Notes: generated by a model not told the origin, from the sequence alone. A stretch of DNA of 64,000 nucleotides from Gammaproteobacteria bacterium UBA2675 (GCA_002354805.1 DEMH01000010.1:62001-126000), one strand, 5' to 3'. Counted from the first letter of the stretch, positions 1 through 10,822 are shown. Program-made: numbers and translations.

Positions 1-1748
1 GGGCAGGGCAGCACAATGCCGATATCACCATTCATCAACTTCAGATTGTAGTCGTTGCGCGTCAGCATGATGGCGCGGCCACGATACCACAGTGTTTCGC
101 TGCTCAGGGCAGGACTGTCGTACCTAGCCACTTCACTATCCATGCCGGTCGAGCGCAGGATTGATTCAATGCGTTGATTCAGGGCGATAGTCCCGAACTC
201 TGAACGACGCACCGCAGCAAGCACCCTGAAGCCGTCGAAGGCTTTCAGTACCTGCTGGGCCCAGCCATCCCAGATCGATGGTTTCGCACCCTGGCGGCTG
301 TCTGCTATGGCAGGCTGCTGTGACAGTATCTTCAGCAGTCGCCCATAACCATTATCGGGGTCCAGTATCAGTTGTCGAAATGCTTTGTCGGAAGACGTCT
401 GCAGTCGGAGCGCCTGCAACTCGGGATAGCGTCCATCGAACAGTTCCAGCAGGGAGTCCTGTTGACGGTTTATGGCACCGGCCAGGGCGCCAATGCCTGG
501 AATGCGGCCAAACCGATAGCTGAAACGCAGCATGGTAATGGCCTGATCAATGGGCTGGCCGTCACTGGACTGTACAGATGCGGGCAACTGCTGGCCGGTC
601 GTGGATGTCAGCCAGGCGATGGTGCTGGCAGAGTAATGGCCAGCATCAGCGCGCGCGCACAGACTACCCAGCACGGCGCCGGCCTCAACCGATGCCAGCT
701 GATCCTTGTCACCGAGCAGTACCAGACGACAGGCGTCTGGAAGCGCATCCAGTAACTGTGCGAACAGCTCAATATCCACCATCGAAGCTTCGTCGATGAC
801 CACGACATCGGCGGGCAGGGGATTACCGGCGTGATGTCTAAACTGTCTACTGTTGGGTATCGGTCCCAGCAGTCTGTGCAGTGTCGTGACTTCGCTCGGC
901 AGGCTGGTGTCATCGCCCTCGCGGCTGATTCGTTCGCGCTGACTGCTGATCGATTCGCTCAGGCGCACGGCCGCTTTGCCGGTAGGTGCGGCCAGACGGA
1001 TACGCAAGGGTCTGTCCGAACTGTTTGACTGTTGTAATGCAATCAGCAGGCGCATGACTGTTGTTGTCTTGCCCGTGCCAGGACCGCCAGTGATGATTGC
1101 GAAACGGTTACGCAATGCATTGGCACAGGCTATTTTCTGCCAGTCACAATCCTGAGCATCGGGGAACAGGGAGTCCAGTATGTTGCGCAGCTGTTGTGGA
1201 TCGACAGCTTTATGGCCGTTGCTGCCTGCCGATGTTTCAAGCCGCTTTTCTATCTGGTGCAGAATGGCCTGTTCATAGCGCCAGAATCGGCGCAGATATA
1301 ACAACGGTCGCGCCGGATCATCAACCAGCACCAGAGGTGCATTGCCAGTCCCTGCATCGATTAGCTGAGCATGAGCCAGATGCCCGCGCCATTGTTCCAG
1401 CGTCAGCCCGGCCAGCAGATCTTTCGGCAAGACGTCCGGCTGACCGTGTGGTCTGTCGGGTGGCAGAGCCAATGCCTGGTCCGGATCCTCAAGACAATAG
1501 GCCAGGTCCAGGCAGGCATGTCCGTGTCCGTTCTGGTGACTGCAAAGGGCAGCGGCCAGCAGCAACAAAGGGGATGCAGGTTCGCTGGTCGCGGTCTGCT
1601 GCCAGAGAAAGCGTACCACCTCAGCATCCAGCCAGCGCAGCCAGTCTGCCTGCGCCCACTGGTCAAGCACCCTGATCAGTATTTTACTGTCTGCCAGTGC
1701 CTCGCTGACTGTCACGCGCTGTGATGATGCCTGCTCTGCAGCAATCAT
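1..1748 (-). CDS. recD: Exodeoxyribonuclease V subunit alpha RecD (partial, runs off left edge)
   Basis: RecD is the fast 5'-3' helicase of the RecBCD complex, which degrades and recombines double-strand ends in the cytoplasm. I translated the minus strand from an ATG at 1748; the frame stays open to base 1, giving about 582 residues without a stop. A Walker A motif (TGGPGTGKTTT) lies near residue 220, followed by LAAPTGKAA and the Walker B-like VVIDEASMVD, the order seen in RecD superfamily 1 helicases. The start ATG overlaps the recB stop as ATGA, so the two genes are translationally coupled. The family is usually 600-700 residues, so only the C-terminal end, with the last helicase motifs, is missing. 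The identification is firm; only the 3' end is unseen. Confidence 0.95.
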   Translation of the reverse strand, partial: MIAAEQASSQRVTVSEALADSKILIRVLDQWAQADWLRWLDAEVVRFLWQQTATSEPASPLLLLAAALCSHQNGHGHACLDLAYCLEDPDQALALPPDRPHGQPDVLPKDLLAGLTLEQWRGHLAHAQLIDAGTGNAPLVLVDDPARPLLYLRRFWRYEQAILHQIEKRLETSAGSNGHKAVDPQQLRNILDSLFPDAQDCDWQKIACANALRNRFAIITGGPGTGKTTTVMRLLIALQQSNSSDRPLRIRLAAPTGKAAVRLSESISSQRERISREGDDTSLPSEVTTLHRLLGPIPNSRQFRHHAGNPLPADVVVIDEASMVDIELFAQLLDALPDACRLVLLGDKDQLASVEAGAVLGSLCARADAGHYSASTIAWLTSTTGQQLPASVQSSDGQPIDQAITMLRFSYRFGRIPGIGALAGAINRQQDSLLELFDGRYPELQALRLQTSSDKAFRQLILDPDNGYGRLLKILSQQPAIADSRQGAKPSIWDGWAQQVLKAFDGFRVLAAVRRSEFGTIALNQRIESILRSTGMDSEVARYDSPALSSETLWYRGRAIMLTRNDYNLKLMNGDIGIVLPC

Positions 1749-4700
1749 GGCTGGCCCTCCGCCAGGGGTTTACCGGCAAACAGTTGGTCCAGGGCGTGAA
1801 TGAATGCCGCTGGTGGCCTGTCCATCAATACACCCTGAGTGTCGGCCTGATAGCCACGCAAAAAGAAATATACGGCGCCGCCGACATGCTGCTGGTAATC
1901 GTAGTCAGGCAATCTGACTCGCAGCAGCCGATGCAGGGCCAGCAGGTAGAGTGCGTATTGCACATCATAGCGATGTTCCAGCACAGCCTTTGTCAGCGCA
2001 GCCTGATGGTACGCTGTGTCGTTGCGCCCCAGATGGTTGGATTTCCAGTCTGCCACGTAATACTTTCCGTCGTGTTCGAAAGTCAGGTCAATAAAGCCCT
2101 TCAGCATGCCGTTCAGGTCTGTCGGCTGCAGCCTGGGACGCGGGTGTCCCGGCAGCAGATACTGATGACACAGGGCGTCGATGTCAGCAGTATCAACGGT
2201 GTGTGCGGGTAACAGGAATTCCATTTCTGGCTGCAGATTCTGCAATTTCGTAAGTACCAGGTCGCTCTGATTGTGCAGTGTGAAGGTTTGCTGGAGAAAG
2301 CCTTTCAACCAGGCATCCAGTCGCTGCACTTCGTCCTGCCAGCCTTTTACCCGACAGCGGGACGTGATGGCCTCGAGCCTGCGAGTATCATCGCTGGCAG
2401 CATTGGCAAAGCCTTCGGCGCAGGCCCATTCCAGCAGGTTGTGAAGGAAAGTGCCTTGCGCGGGACCGCGAGCGAATCCGTGCAGCCCCGGGTCATTGCG
2501 GTCAAAACTGCGCGGAGTGGACAGTACAGACTGATCCAGTTCGGATTCCTGAGCCATTCGTTCTTCAAGCGCCTGATCGTCCTGTGGCTGTTCAGGTTCA
2601 ACCCGGTCGCCGGCAACTGTAGCCTGGGTAATCAGTGAGTAACTGGAGATCCACCATGGCTGTGGACGCGTGTGTTCTGCCTTGCGAGCCGGTTGGAGCT
2701 CTGTTGCTGGCCTGTTCACACTTGAGTTGAAAGCTTCGCTGTTGTCCTGATCGTCGTCAGCGTGACTCTGCTGCGTTGTGACCCTTTCCACAGTGATGTC
2801 GCCACAACGCTGCTGCAGTTCGGCAAGCGCCCTGGACAGACCATTGGCATCTATCTCCTGGCCACCGGCAAGCAGATAGCCCAGAGCACTTTCATGCAGC
2901 CGGGGTTTGCTGCTGTTGCCGTGTTTCAGAAGACCAACGCCCAGCCAGAGTCCATGCACTGCACGTGTCATCGCCACGTACAGCAGCCTCAGGTCCTCTG
3001 CCAGCCGTTCCTGCTCGGCCAGCGCGGTATCTTCATCATCACGGTCGGGTGAGATTTCCAGCCGGCGCTGCTGTGTCTGATCGGCCATTGGCAACATCAC
3101 TGTCCAGTCTTTGCGAATGGGTCGCCAGCTGGCTGCAAAGGGCAGGAATACCAGCGGATACTGCAGCCCTTTTGATTTGTGGATGGTGACGATACGAATC
3201 AGTTCGGCGTCACTTTCCAGGCGCAGAATCTCCTCGTCGCCCGGGTTGTCGATCATCTCGCGCAGGTGACGAATGAGGGCCTGTTCGCCTTCAAATTCAA
3301 CACTTGCCTGTTGCAGGTATTCCGCCAGGTGCAACAGATTGGTCAGCACCCGCTCGCCGTCAACCAGCTGGACCAGGCGTTGTGGCACGTGATGCCTTTG
3401 CATCAGTTCACGCAACATGGGCAGCACACCATTGGTCTGCCAGTGCCGCGACAGCAGACGGAAAAGCTCAGCCTGATCCTCCCAGTGCTGTTCATCCTCA
3501 TTAAGTCTGCGAAGCGCATCGACAGTGAGGCCCAACGATGCAGTACCTAGTGCTGCCCGCACAGCGCTCTCATTGGCTGGTTCCGCGCAGGCAATCAGCC
3601 AGCGCAGAACATCGTGCGCCTCTGGCGTTGCAAATACAGATTCCTGGTCGGACAGGTAAACGCTGGCGAGTCCATGCTGCTGCAGGTGTTCCCTGATTGC
3701 CGCAGCCTCATGCCGGTCACGGACCAGGATAGCGATATCACTGGCACGAACCCGCTGCTCCGATGCGCCAGCGAATCGCCACTCACTGTCTGGCTGCAGT
3801 ATGGTCGCGATGCGGGCTGCACACACCGCGCCCAGGCTGCGCTGGTAACGCTCCTTGCTGATCGCTGTTTCCGCATCATCAGCGTCGCTGAGTTGCCAGA
3901 ATGTGATGGCCGCCGCAGCAGTATCGGCTGACTGGCACAGTGCTTCGGGTCGGCCGTTGGCTTTGACCGGATGAAACGGCAAGGGATCATCGCCACTGGC
4001 TTCCCGGAAACAGAAGGCTCCGGCCGGGAACTGGTCCGCGTGCTCAAAACAGGTATTGACGGCATCGACCAGCGATTTACTGGAACGGAAATTGGTGCCC
4101 AGGTGGAAGTGTCGACCCGTGGTTGCTGTCCGTGCGGCCAGGTAGGTGTGAATGTCTGCATTACGGAACGAATAAATGGACTGTTTGGGGTCACCGATCA
4201 GCACCACGAGCTGCTCCGGTGGAGCATCGGCTATTCCGTAAATCCGGTTGAAAATTCGGTATTGCAGCGGATCAGTATCCTGAAATTCATCTATCAATGC
4301 TGCCGGGTACTGAGCGCGGATCTGCGCGGCCAGTTGTTCACCCTGGGCGCCGTGCAGGGCTCTATCGAGTTGCAGCAAAAGGTCGTCAAAGCCGAGCTCG
4401 GCCCGGCTGTGAATGCGCTGCTCCAGAGCCTGTTCCAGCCAGTGCCGGGCATGCTGCAGAATAATCGCGCTGGCCGAAATGCGATGACGTGCGGCAGCAT
4501 CCTGTTCGGCCGCAGTCCAGTGGTCTATTGCCAGCAATGCAGGGTGCTCTGGTGCACTGTAGCCTTTTTTGAGTCTAAGAGCGCTGTAAGCAAAACGTCC
4601 CAGCTTGACATCAGACTCATCGCCCTGCGCCCAGAGGTAAAGCGACTCCTTCAGGCTCGCGAAATCCGCGTCGGTCTTGGCTTCTGGATAGGTGGACTTG

Positions 4701-5494
4701 TTCAGGCCAGGCTGCAGCGAATCCAGAAGGGCGCTGAGTTCATCCCAATGTTGCAGCCAGATCTCACGTGCCGCCTGCTGCGCAGCAGCCGAGTGTGCGT
4801 GACGCTTGATGACGGGTGCCAGCGCCTGCTCGAGATCTGCCTCCACCGGCAGCGGCTGACCATTGAATGTGATGGTGGTCTGTGTTTTGTTCAGAAGTCC
4901 CCGGACTGCCTTCAGCAGTTCTCCGGGACCTGCAAACGAAGCCTGCACCAATGCCACACAGGCCGGATCGAGTCGGTAAAAATGCTGGCGCCAGTAGTCG
5001 CGCACCAGCTCTGCCAGCACGTCCTGCATCTGGGTGATCAGTTGCTGGCGAAACAGTGAACCGCTGTCGAAAGCGTGTTCGCGCAGCATCCGGTAGCACC
5101 AGCCATGAATGGTGGATATGGCAGACTGGTCCATGCTCTGGGCAGCCAGCGTCAATTGTTGTGCACATCGCAACCAGTCGGATTCGGGGTAGTCTTCACG
5201 GAGCGCCAACAGGCTCGTGTCATGTTCCGGGCTGTCGTTCAGAAAGCAGCGCGCAGCGGCGCTCAGTCGTGCGCGGATCCGATCACGCAGTTCCTGGGTT
5301 GCCGCGTCGGTAAAGGTGACCACCAGGATTTCATCTGGCGTCAGCGACCGGGAAAAAGCCTGTTCATTACCGTGCTGAAGAATCAGCCTGACATAGAGCA
5401 GGGCGATGGTATATGTCTTGCCAGTTCCCGCGCTGGCTTCGATGAGGCTGCTGCCACGCAGCGGCAGACTGAATGGCTGCAATGCGATGCTCAC
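1745..5494 (-). CDS. recB: Exodeoxyribonuclease V subunit beta RecB
   Basis: RecB is the 3'-5' helicase and only nuclease of RecBCD. The 1249-residue protein starts with a Walker A (ASAGTGKTY, residues 20-28), has the motif II DEFQDTDP, and carries a C-terminal nuclease domain with GFID (D1136) and DWK (D1149, K1151), matching the known catalytic Asp/Asp/Lys pattern of the family. The length is close to the 1180 residues of E. coli RecB. Its start ATG overlaps the recC stop (ATGA at 5491-5494), and its own stop overlaps the recD start, so the three genes form one tightly coupled unit. No catalytic residue that I checked is missing, so I expect an active enzyme. Confidence 0.97.
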   Translation of the reverse strand: MSIALQPFSLPLRGSSLIEASAGTGKTYTIALLYVRLILQHGNEQAFSRSLTPDEILVVTFTDAATQELRDRIRARLSAAARCFLNDSPEHDTSLLALREDYPESDWLRCAQQLTLAAQSMDQSAISTIHGWCYRMLREHAFDSGSLFRQQLITQMQDVLAELVRDYWRQHFYRLDPACVALVQASFAGPGELLKAVRGLLNKTQTTITFNGQPLPVEADLEQALAPVIKRHAHSAAAQQAAREIWLQHWDELSALLDSLQPGLNKSTYPEAKTDADFASLKESLYLWAQGDESDVKLGRFAYSALRLKKGYSAPEHPALLAIDHWTAAEQDAAARHRISASAIILQHARHWLEQALEQRIHSRAELGFDDLLLQLDRALHGAQGEQLAAQIRAQYPAALIDEFQDTDPLQYRIFNRIYGIADAPPEQLVVLIGDPKQSIYSFRNADIHTYLAARTATTGRHFHLGTNFRSSKSLVDAVNTCFEHADQFPAGAFCFREASGDDPLPFHPVKANGRPEALCQSADTAAAAITFWQLSDADDAETAISKERYQRSLGAVCAARIATILQPDSEWRFAGASEQRVRASDIAILVRDRHEAAAIREHLQQHGLASVYLSDQESVFATPEAHDVLRWLIACAEPANESAVRAALGTASLGLTVDALRRLNEDEQHWEDQAELFRLLSRHWQTNGVLPMLRELMQRHHVPQRLVQLVDGERVLTNLLHLAEYLQQASVEFEGEQALIRHLREMIDNPGDEEILRLESDAELIRIVTIHKSKGLQYPLVFLPFAASWRPIRKDWTVMLPMADQTQQRRLEISPDRDDEDTALAEQERLAEDLRLLYVAMTRAVHGLWLGVGLLKHGNSSKPRLHESALGYLLAGGQEIDANGLSRALAELQQRCGDITVERVTTQQSHADDDQDNSEAFNSSVNRPATELQPARKAEHTRPQPWWISSYSLITQATVAGDRVEPEQPQDDQALEERMAQESELDQSVLSTPRSFDRNDPGLHGFARGPAQGTFLHNLLEWACAEGFANAASDDTRRLEAITSRCRVKGWQDEVQRLDAWLKGFLQQTFTLHNQSDLVLTKLQNLQPEMEFLLPAHTVDTADIDALCHQYLLPGHPRPRLQPTDLNGMLKGFIDLTFEHDGKYYVADWKSNHLGRNDTAYHQAALTKAVLEHRYDVQYALYLLALHRLLRVRLPDYDYQQHVGGAVYFFLRGYQADTQGVLMDRPPAAFIHALDQLFAGKPLAEGQP

Positions 5495-8400
5495 TCAACT
5501 GCCTCCTGATCTGCGCGCTCCGAACCCTGGCTGAATCGCTGTGATCTTGATGCCTGCCAGAATGCCACCAGAGGGCTGTACAGGGCGGTGCTGTCTTGTT
5601 CAAAACCGTTAATGCACAGACTGTCGAAGTCTGGCCACAGACGCGCCAGGGCCTCGCTGTCAGCCACCTCGCCACTGCGATGGTAGTCGCCTTCATAACA
5701 GGCCAGTGTCGCTTTTGATGGTGATTCGCCGTTGTCGTTAGCCAGCCAGCTGCAACCGGTTTTAACAGAGCTTGCCAACGGTGTCTGTAAATTATCATGC
5801 CAGGCGGACAGCAGCTGCAAAAGCGCAGCTCTGGCTTCAGCAGCTGTCATGGCTGGCAATACCTCATTGGTGTCTGGCCCGAGTATGTGTGTCGGTGTCG
5901 GGCCGGCCAACTGCGCCGCCAGATGTGCTGGCCAGATACGAGCCAGGTAATGCCACTTGACCAGGGCCTGCCTGCCGCCTGACTTTTTGCCCTGCCACAG
6001 CTGGCCGCTGATCAACTCGATGCGCAGGCGTTGCCCGGTGTCCGATCTTCGAATCCCGGTCAGTGTGTCGCTCAAGGCTGCGGCACCATCATCCTGCTCC
6101 AGGTCTATGCTGTCCTGAAGTGTCTGCGGGTGGCTGCTGCACAAGTCACGATAGACTTCCAGCGACTTGCTCAGTGGCTCTGTCAGCGAGTCGTGGTAAA
6201 TGTCTGCAAAATGACCCAGTGGCAAAAGTCCACGCCCCTTGAGACGCTGTAATGCATGTTGCAGCGCATCGCCACTGTCCCGATCGGGGTCGCGCCGCAT
6301 GACATCGGTCGCCATGCTCAGCAGCTGGTCCTGCAGCTGCCAGCGTTGCATGGCATCCACTGTGAATACTTCGTCGTCATCAATGTCGGCGCCTGGCGAG
6401 CGAAACACGATGCCCAGCACATGCTCAAAGAAAACCGCTGCCGGGTTTTTCAGCAAACCCGCCAACTGACGCAGGGACACCACAGAGACTTCTTCGCTGG
6501 CCGGTCCGGTGGCTGTGCCAATGACACTGGCGGAATCTGGACTATCCCCGGTTGCTGTCAGTTGCGCCGGCTGCCATTCATGGGCAAAGGTCTGGTACGG
6601 TGATCCTGCAGTGAAGTAACTCAGGCTGAATGGCTGCAGTGGATAGACGCTTGTCAGCGCGTCTATGTCGCAGGTGTCAGCAAGGTATTCTCGAAGCTGG
6701 GCTACCAGCACTGATGGCGGGCGTTCGCTGTTGTCACGAATGCTGCGACCCGTCCAGCCAATGTAGAGCGAATCGCGTGCGGACAGCAGTGCTTCAAGGA
6801 ACAGGTAGCGGTCATCTTCCCGGCGCGACCGATCGCCGGGGCGATAATCCTGTCGCATCAGGTCAAAATCGACCGCGGGTACCTGACGGGGATAGTCTCC
6901 ATCGTTCATGCCCAGCAGGCAGATATGGCGAAACGGTATGGCCCGCATCGGCATCAGCGTGGCAAAGTTGACTGAGCCACCCAGGAAGCGCTGGTTAAGG
7001 TCAGACTGATCCATGGCATCCAGAAAATAATCACTGACGATTTCAATGGGCAACCCGTCATTGAAGTCCGCGAGCTCACAATGTTCCTGCCACTGTTGGA
7101 GTTTCTGCTCTACTCGCGTGATCAGTAACAGGTCCTGTTCGCTGTCTGCTTTCAGAAACTCCTGCATCATGGCGCTGATGCGTGTGGTCCATTCGCGAAC
7201 CGGAGCGGGTGTCATAAATAATTCGCGATAATGGTTCAGACGCTCCACGACATGGGCGACTATACCGGCCAGGGCGGCATCAAGCCCGCCCACTTCGGCG
7301 TAGGACTCTATGCCCGACCACGCACTCTGATCACCACTGGTGTAACCGAGCAGCATACGCTGCAAACCGAACTGCCAGGTATTCTGGTTGGCAGATCTGA
7401 CATCGTCAGTCATCAGCCAGGATTGCTCCAGCCGCTGTTTGGCGTCCATTCCCCAGCGCACACCAGAGCCGGTGATCCAGCGGTGCAGCAGGGCATGGTC
7501 TTCACTTTTTAAACCAAACGCTTCCTGAACTACAGGGATGTCGAGCAGGTCAAGAATTTCGCTGACGGCAAAGCGTGAACGATGCAGGTTCATCAGCACA
7601 TCCAGTGCGCGAAACGCACCCGCCCGCTGTCGCTGTCCGCGGTCGGAGACAGTGAATGGTATGTAGCGTGGATCGTCGCGTGACAGCCGCCCGAACACCG
7701 CCTGAATGTGCGGTGCAAACTGATTGATGTCGGGCACCATGACCAGAATATCCCGCGGATGCAGTTGCGGATCCTCGGCAAACAGGGCGAGCAGGTGGTC
7801 CTGCAGTATCTCTACTTCGCGCTGCCGGCTGTGGGCTATGTGAAAGCTGATGCTGCGGTCATCCGACGGCAGTGTGGCCTGCTGCTGGATTTCGCTGCGG
7901 CTTCGCAAATGATAGATATCGCCCTGCAGGCGCCGCAGTCGCGAATTCTCATCCGGCGCCTCAAACAGGTCGACGGCCAGTTTGCGGTTGGCAAATACCT
8001 CTTCGTAGGCTGCCCGTTCGTCATGTTCGTCCAGCAGCCTGATATAGTCGCGTCCCTGCTTGCCCCAGGCGGCAAGCAATGGATTGCCGCGCGAAAACAG
8101 TTCATCGATTATCCCGGGGTCGATATCAGACTGGTCGTCTGCAGGCAGCTGCGGAAAATCGGGTCTGGCATTGTGACGCCGATAGGGCTTGTGGAACAGT
8201 CGCATCACCGTTTGTGGTTCAATGATGTCGCCCCAGTAGAACTGGCAGGGGTTTTGCACACAAAGGATCACCTGGGTATGCCGGGACACGGCCGCCAGAA
8301 CCTCAAGCGTCTGAGCGGGCAGGGACGACAGACCAAACACGATGACGCGCTGCGGTAACTGGTGCGGCATGGCCAGTGAGCCGCTCTCGCAGGCTTTCAG

Positions 8401-9030
8401 AAAACGCGCATGAATCTGTGCTCTGCCACTGTCGCGCTGTATGTCGGGAATATCATCCAGCAGGCGTCGCCAAAGCTGCGCCTGCCAGCGTTGCGAGTCA
8501 GGTAAAGCCGTGATGCGGTTATGCTGGCTTATCTGGTCCTTGCCTTCAGCCCAGTTGTTCAGCCAGTCGGCCCGGTATATCTGATACTGGTCAAGCAGGT
8601 CGGCCAGGCGCTCTGCAAGCTGATAACGTTTGCGCTGGCTGTCGTCGCGCTGCAGGAAGTGCCTGAGCGCAGAAAACTGTGGGTCATCCAGCAATGAAGG
8701 CAGCAGGTGTAACAGGCGCCAGACCAGCAGCGGTTTGTCGAAAGGCGAGAGGGGTGGAAGATCGCCCAGCACCGCCCGATAGGCCTGCCAGTGAAAGCGT
8801 CCGGGGAGATCAATGGAGAGGGCGGCGGCGATTCCGCAGCCAGCATCACTGCTGCCATCGTCGTCATTGGCCAGCGCGAGTTTCAACCACTGCGCGACAC
8901 CGCTGCTCTGAACCAGTATGACTTCGTTCTGCAGCGGCGGCAGCGGGTTGAGGCGCAGCCATTCCACGGTGACACGGCGCAGGTTTTCCAGTCGGTTGCT
9001 CTGCAGCACCATGAAGCCGTGTTGAATCAT
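5491..9030 (-). CDS. recC: Exodeoxyribonuclease V subunit gamma RecC
   Basis: RecC recognises Chi and holds RecB and RecD together. The 1179-residue protein aligns by eye with E. coli RecC along its length: SNRLE near the N terminus, VQSSGVAQWL, NPCQFYWGDI, NPLLAAWGKQGRDYI, and the well-conserved block CLLGMNDGDYPRQ followed by PGDRSRREDDRYLFLEALLSARDSLYIGW. The start at 9030 has an AGGAC-like ribosome site about nine bases upstream; a later in-frame ATG at 9012 has none, although family members often start close to it. Only 51 bases separate it from the amidase gene upstream on the same strand, so co-transcription with that gene is possible. The order recC-recB-recD is the one found in Pseudomonas, without the ptrA gene that splits the E. 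coli operon. Confidence 0.96.
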   Translation of the reverse strand: MIQHGFMVLQSNRLENLRRVTVEWLRLNPLPPLQNEVILVQSSGVAQWLKLALANDDDGSSDAGCGIAAALSIDLPGRFHWQAYRAVLGDLPPLSPFDKPLLVWRLLHLLPSLLDDPQFSALRHFLQRDDSQRKRYQLAERLADLLDQYQIYRADWLNNWAEGKDQISQHNRITALPDSQRWQAQLWRRLLDDIPDIQRDSGRAQIHARFLKACESGSLAMPHQLPQRVIVFGLSSLPAQTLEVLAAVSRHTQVILCVQNPCQFYWGDIIEPQTVMRLFHKPYRRHNARPDFPQLPADDQSDIDPGIIDELFSRGNPLLAAWGKQGRDYIRLLDEHDERAAYEEVFANRKLAVDLFEAPDENSRLRRLQGDIYHLRSRSEIQQQATLPSDDRSISFHIAHSRQREVEILQDHLLALFAEDPQLHPRDILVMVPDINQFAPHIQAVFGRLSRDDPRYIPFTVSDRGQRQRAGAFRALDVLMNLHRSRFAVSEILDLLDIPVVQEAFGLKSEDHALLHRWITGSGVRWGMDAKQRLEQSWLMTDDVRSANQNTWQFGLQRMLLGYTSGDQSAWSGIESYAEVGGLDAALAGIVAHVVERLNHYRELFMTPAPVREWTTRISAMMQEFLKADSEQDLLLITRVEQKLQQWQEHCELADFNDGLPIEIVSDYFLDAMDQSDLNQRFLGGSVNFATLMPMRAIPFRHICLLGMNDGDYPRQVPAVDFDLMRQDYRPGDRSRREDDRYLFLEALLSARDSLYIGWTGRSIRDNSERPPSVLVAQLREYLADTCDIDALTSVYPLQPFSLSYFTAGSPYQTFAHEWQPAQLTATGDSPDSASVIGTATGPASEEVSVVSLRQLAGLLKNPAAVFFEHVLGIVFRSPGADIDDDEVFTVDAMQRWQLQDQLLSMATDVMRRDPDRDSGDALQHALQRLKGRGLLPLGHFADIYHDSLTEPLSKSLEVYRDLCSSHPQTLQDSIDLEQDDGAAALSDTLTGIRRSDTGQRLRIELISGQLWQGKKSGGRQALVKWHYLARIWPAHLAAQLAGPTPTHILGPDTNEVLPAMTAAEARAALLQLLSAWHDNLQTPLASSVKTGCSWLANDNGESPSKATLACYEGDYHRSGEVADSEALARLWPDFDSLCINGFEQDSTALYSPLVAFWQASRSQRFSQGSERADQEAVE

Positions 9031-9081
9031 CCGTCAGTCCTTGTCCTTCGCATTCGGCGAGTATACACCGACAGAGCAGCG

Positions 9082-10779
9082 TCAGGGCGATACTGATGTC
9101 AGCTCGGGCGCACGCCTGGCCTGGGTGCGCTGTTCGTAGGCGAAGGCCAGGGCAATAAGTTGGGGTTCCGAAAAGGCAGCGCCGAAAAAGGAGATGCCGA
9201 CCGGCATCCCGTCTATGTAGCCAGCGGGAACCGTGATGGCAGGGTAGCCGGCGATCGCGGCGAGGCCGGAGCTGGATACATAGTTCACCGAGGAGCCGTC
9301 ATCACCATTTTCCAGATCGATCAGCCAGCCAGGGCCATTGCTCGGTGCCACAATCGCATCCAGCTGATTGTCTGTCAGTGCCTCGTCAAGGCGGGACTGA
9401 CTGATGGACTTTGCCTGCTGTAGGGCTTCCAGGTAAGCAGGATCGTTCAGATTTGTAGTCGCCTGGGCCTCAAGAAAAATCTCCTGGGCAAACCAGGGCA
9501 TCTGCAGTGATGCATTCACCTCATTAAAGCGGATCAGGTGCTCAAGGGACTGATAAAAACCACCACGATTTCTCAGGTAGGCATTCAGGTCGTTTTTGAA
9601 CTCATACAACAGCACCTGGTAAGAGGCCTCGCTGAGCTCGCGGCTGCCACCCAGTTCGATGTCAACCACGGTAGCGCCCGCACTGCGCAGCTCGTCCAGT
9701 TGCGATTCCATCAAGGCGTCAAGCGGCGCATTACGGCCAAACAGAGAGCGCATCACGCCTATACGCTTGCCTGACAGCGCGTCAGCCTGCAGGTATTGCG
9801 TGTAGTCCACATGGCTCTGCGCCTGAGGGTTGTCAGTGATGGCATCCTGCGGATCGCTGCCTGCCATCACGCTCAGCATGACAGCGGCGTCTGCCACAGT
9901 CCGCGTCATGGGGCCTGCAGTGTCCTGACTGTGGGCAATCGGAATCACGCCGCTGCGGGAAATCAGTCCCAGCGTGGGCTTAATGCCAACCACGCTGTTG
10001 TTGGCAGAGGGGCAGATGATGGACCCGTTGGTTTCCGTCCCCACTGCCAGCAATGTCAGATCGGCTGCGACTGCGACGCCGGAGCCAGAGCTGGACCCGC
10101 AGGGAGTGTGCAGCGGATTATAGGGGTTGCGGGCCTGGCCACCACGCGCCGACCAGCCGCTGGATGAGCTTGTGGAGCGGAAGTTGGCCCACTCACTGAG
10201 ATTGGCCTTGCCAAGAATGACGGCCCCAGCCTCACGCAGCTGCTGAACCAGAAAGGCGTCCTCGGCCGGTGTGGGCGCAAACAGCAGCGCATAACTCCCG
10301 GCTGTCGTTTTCATGGCATCCGCGGTATCGATATTGTCTTTCAGCAGCACCGGCATGCCGTGCAGCGCCGAACGCACGTTGCCGCTGGCGCGTTCCTGGT
10401 CGAGGCGGGCGGCGATGTCCAGTGCGTCCGGATTCACTTCGATCACTGCCCGCAAGCTGTCGTTGTAGGTGGCGATACGCTGCAGGTAATACTCAGTCAA
10501 GGCGACGGCAGTCAGCTCACCGTCCTGCATGGCGTCCTGCAGGGTTTCGATATCCGCCCAGGCCGGAACCAGCTCACTGTTGTTGACTGCATTCTCGCTG
10601 GCAACGGTCGAGCCGACGCTGACATCGCTGCTCTCACCAGTCTCAGTTGGCGGCGAACAGGCTATCAGCAGTGCTGTCGCCCCCATCATGGCGGTTCGCG
10701 CGAGCAGCAAAGCGTGATACCTGATTCCGCGTTCGATTGTGGGCGGGTGAATCATGGTTACGGCTGTGTCAGTCATCAT
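9082..10779 (-). CDS. Amidase-signature family protein, predicted lipoprotein
   Basis: This 565-residue protein belongs to the amidase signature family, which hydrolyses amide bonds with a Ser-cisSer-Lys triad. The lysine is in GMPVLLKDN (K147), the cis-serine region is CGSSSGSG (about S230), and the nucleophile is in TNGSI (S253). The N terminus has a hydrophobic stretch ending in LIAC (Cys41), a lipobox, so the enzyme is probably anchored to the outer or inner membrane and acts in the periplasm. The n-region before it is long with this start. The start pair ATG-ATG at 10779/10776 has AGGTG close upstream, and a later ATG at 10755 has no ribosome site. The substrate cannot be read from the sequence. 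It lies 43 bases behind a secreted protein gene and 51 bases before recC. Confidence 0.88.
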   Translation of the reverse strand: MMTDTAVTMIHPPTIERGIRYHALLLARTAMMGATALLIACSPPTETGESSDVSVGSTVASENAVNNSELVPAWADIETLQDAMQDGELTAVALTEYYLQRIATYNDSLRAVIEVNPDALDIAARLDQERASGNVRSALHGMPVLLKDNIDTADAMKTTAGSYALLFAPTPAEDAFLVQQLREAGAVILGKANLSEWANFRSTSSSSGWSARGGQARNPYNPLHTPCGSSSGSGVAVAADLTLLAVGTETNGSIICPSANNSVVGIKPTLGLISRSGVIPIAHSQDTAGPMTRTVADAAVMLSVMAGSDPQDAITDNPQAQSHVDYTQYLQADALSGKRIGVMRSLFGRNAPLDALMESQLDELRSAGATVVDIELGGSRELSEASYQVLLYEFKNDLNAYLRNRGGFYQSLEHLIRFNEVNASLQMPWFAQEIFLEAQATTNLNDPAYLEALQQAKSISQSRLDEALTDNQLDAIVAPSNGPGWLIDLENGDDGSSVNYVSSSGLAAIAGYPAITVPAGYIDGMPVGISFFGAAFSEPQLIALAFAYEQRTQARRAPELTSVSP

Positions 10780-10822
10780 TCACCTGCATGTCAGAGTATT
10801 GGGTCCAGTGTTTGCTGTTTGA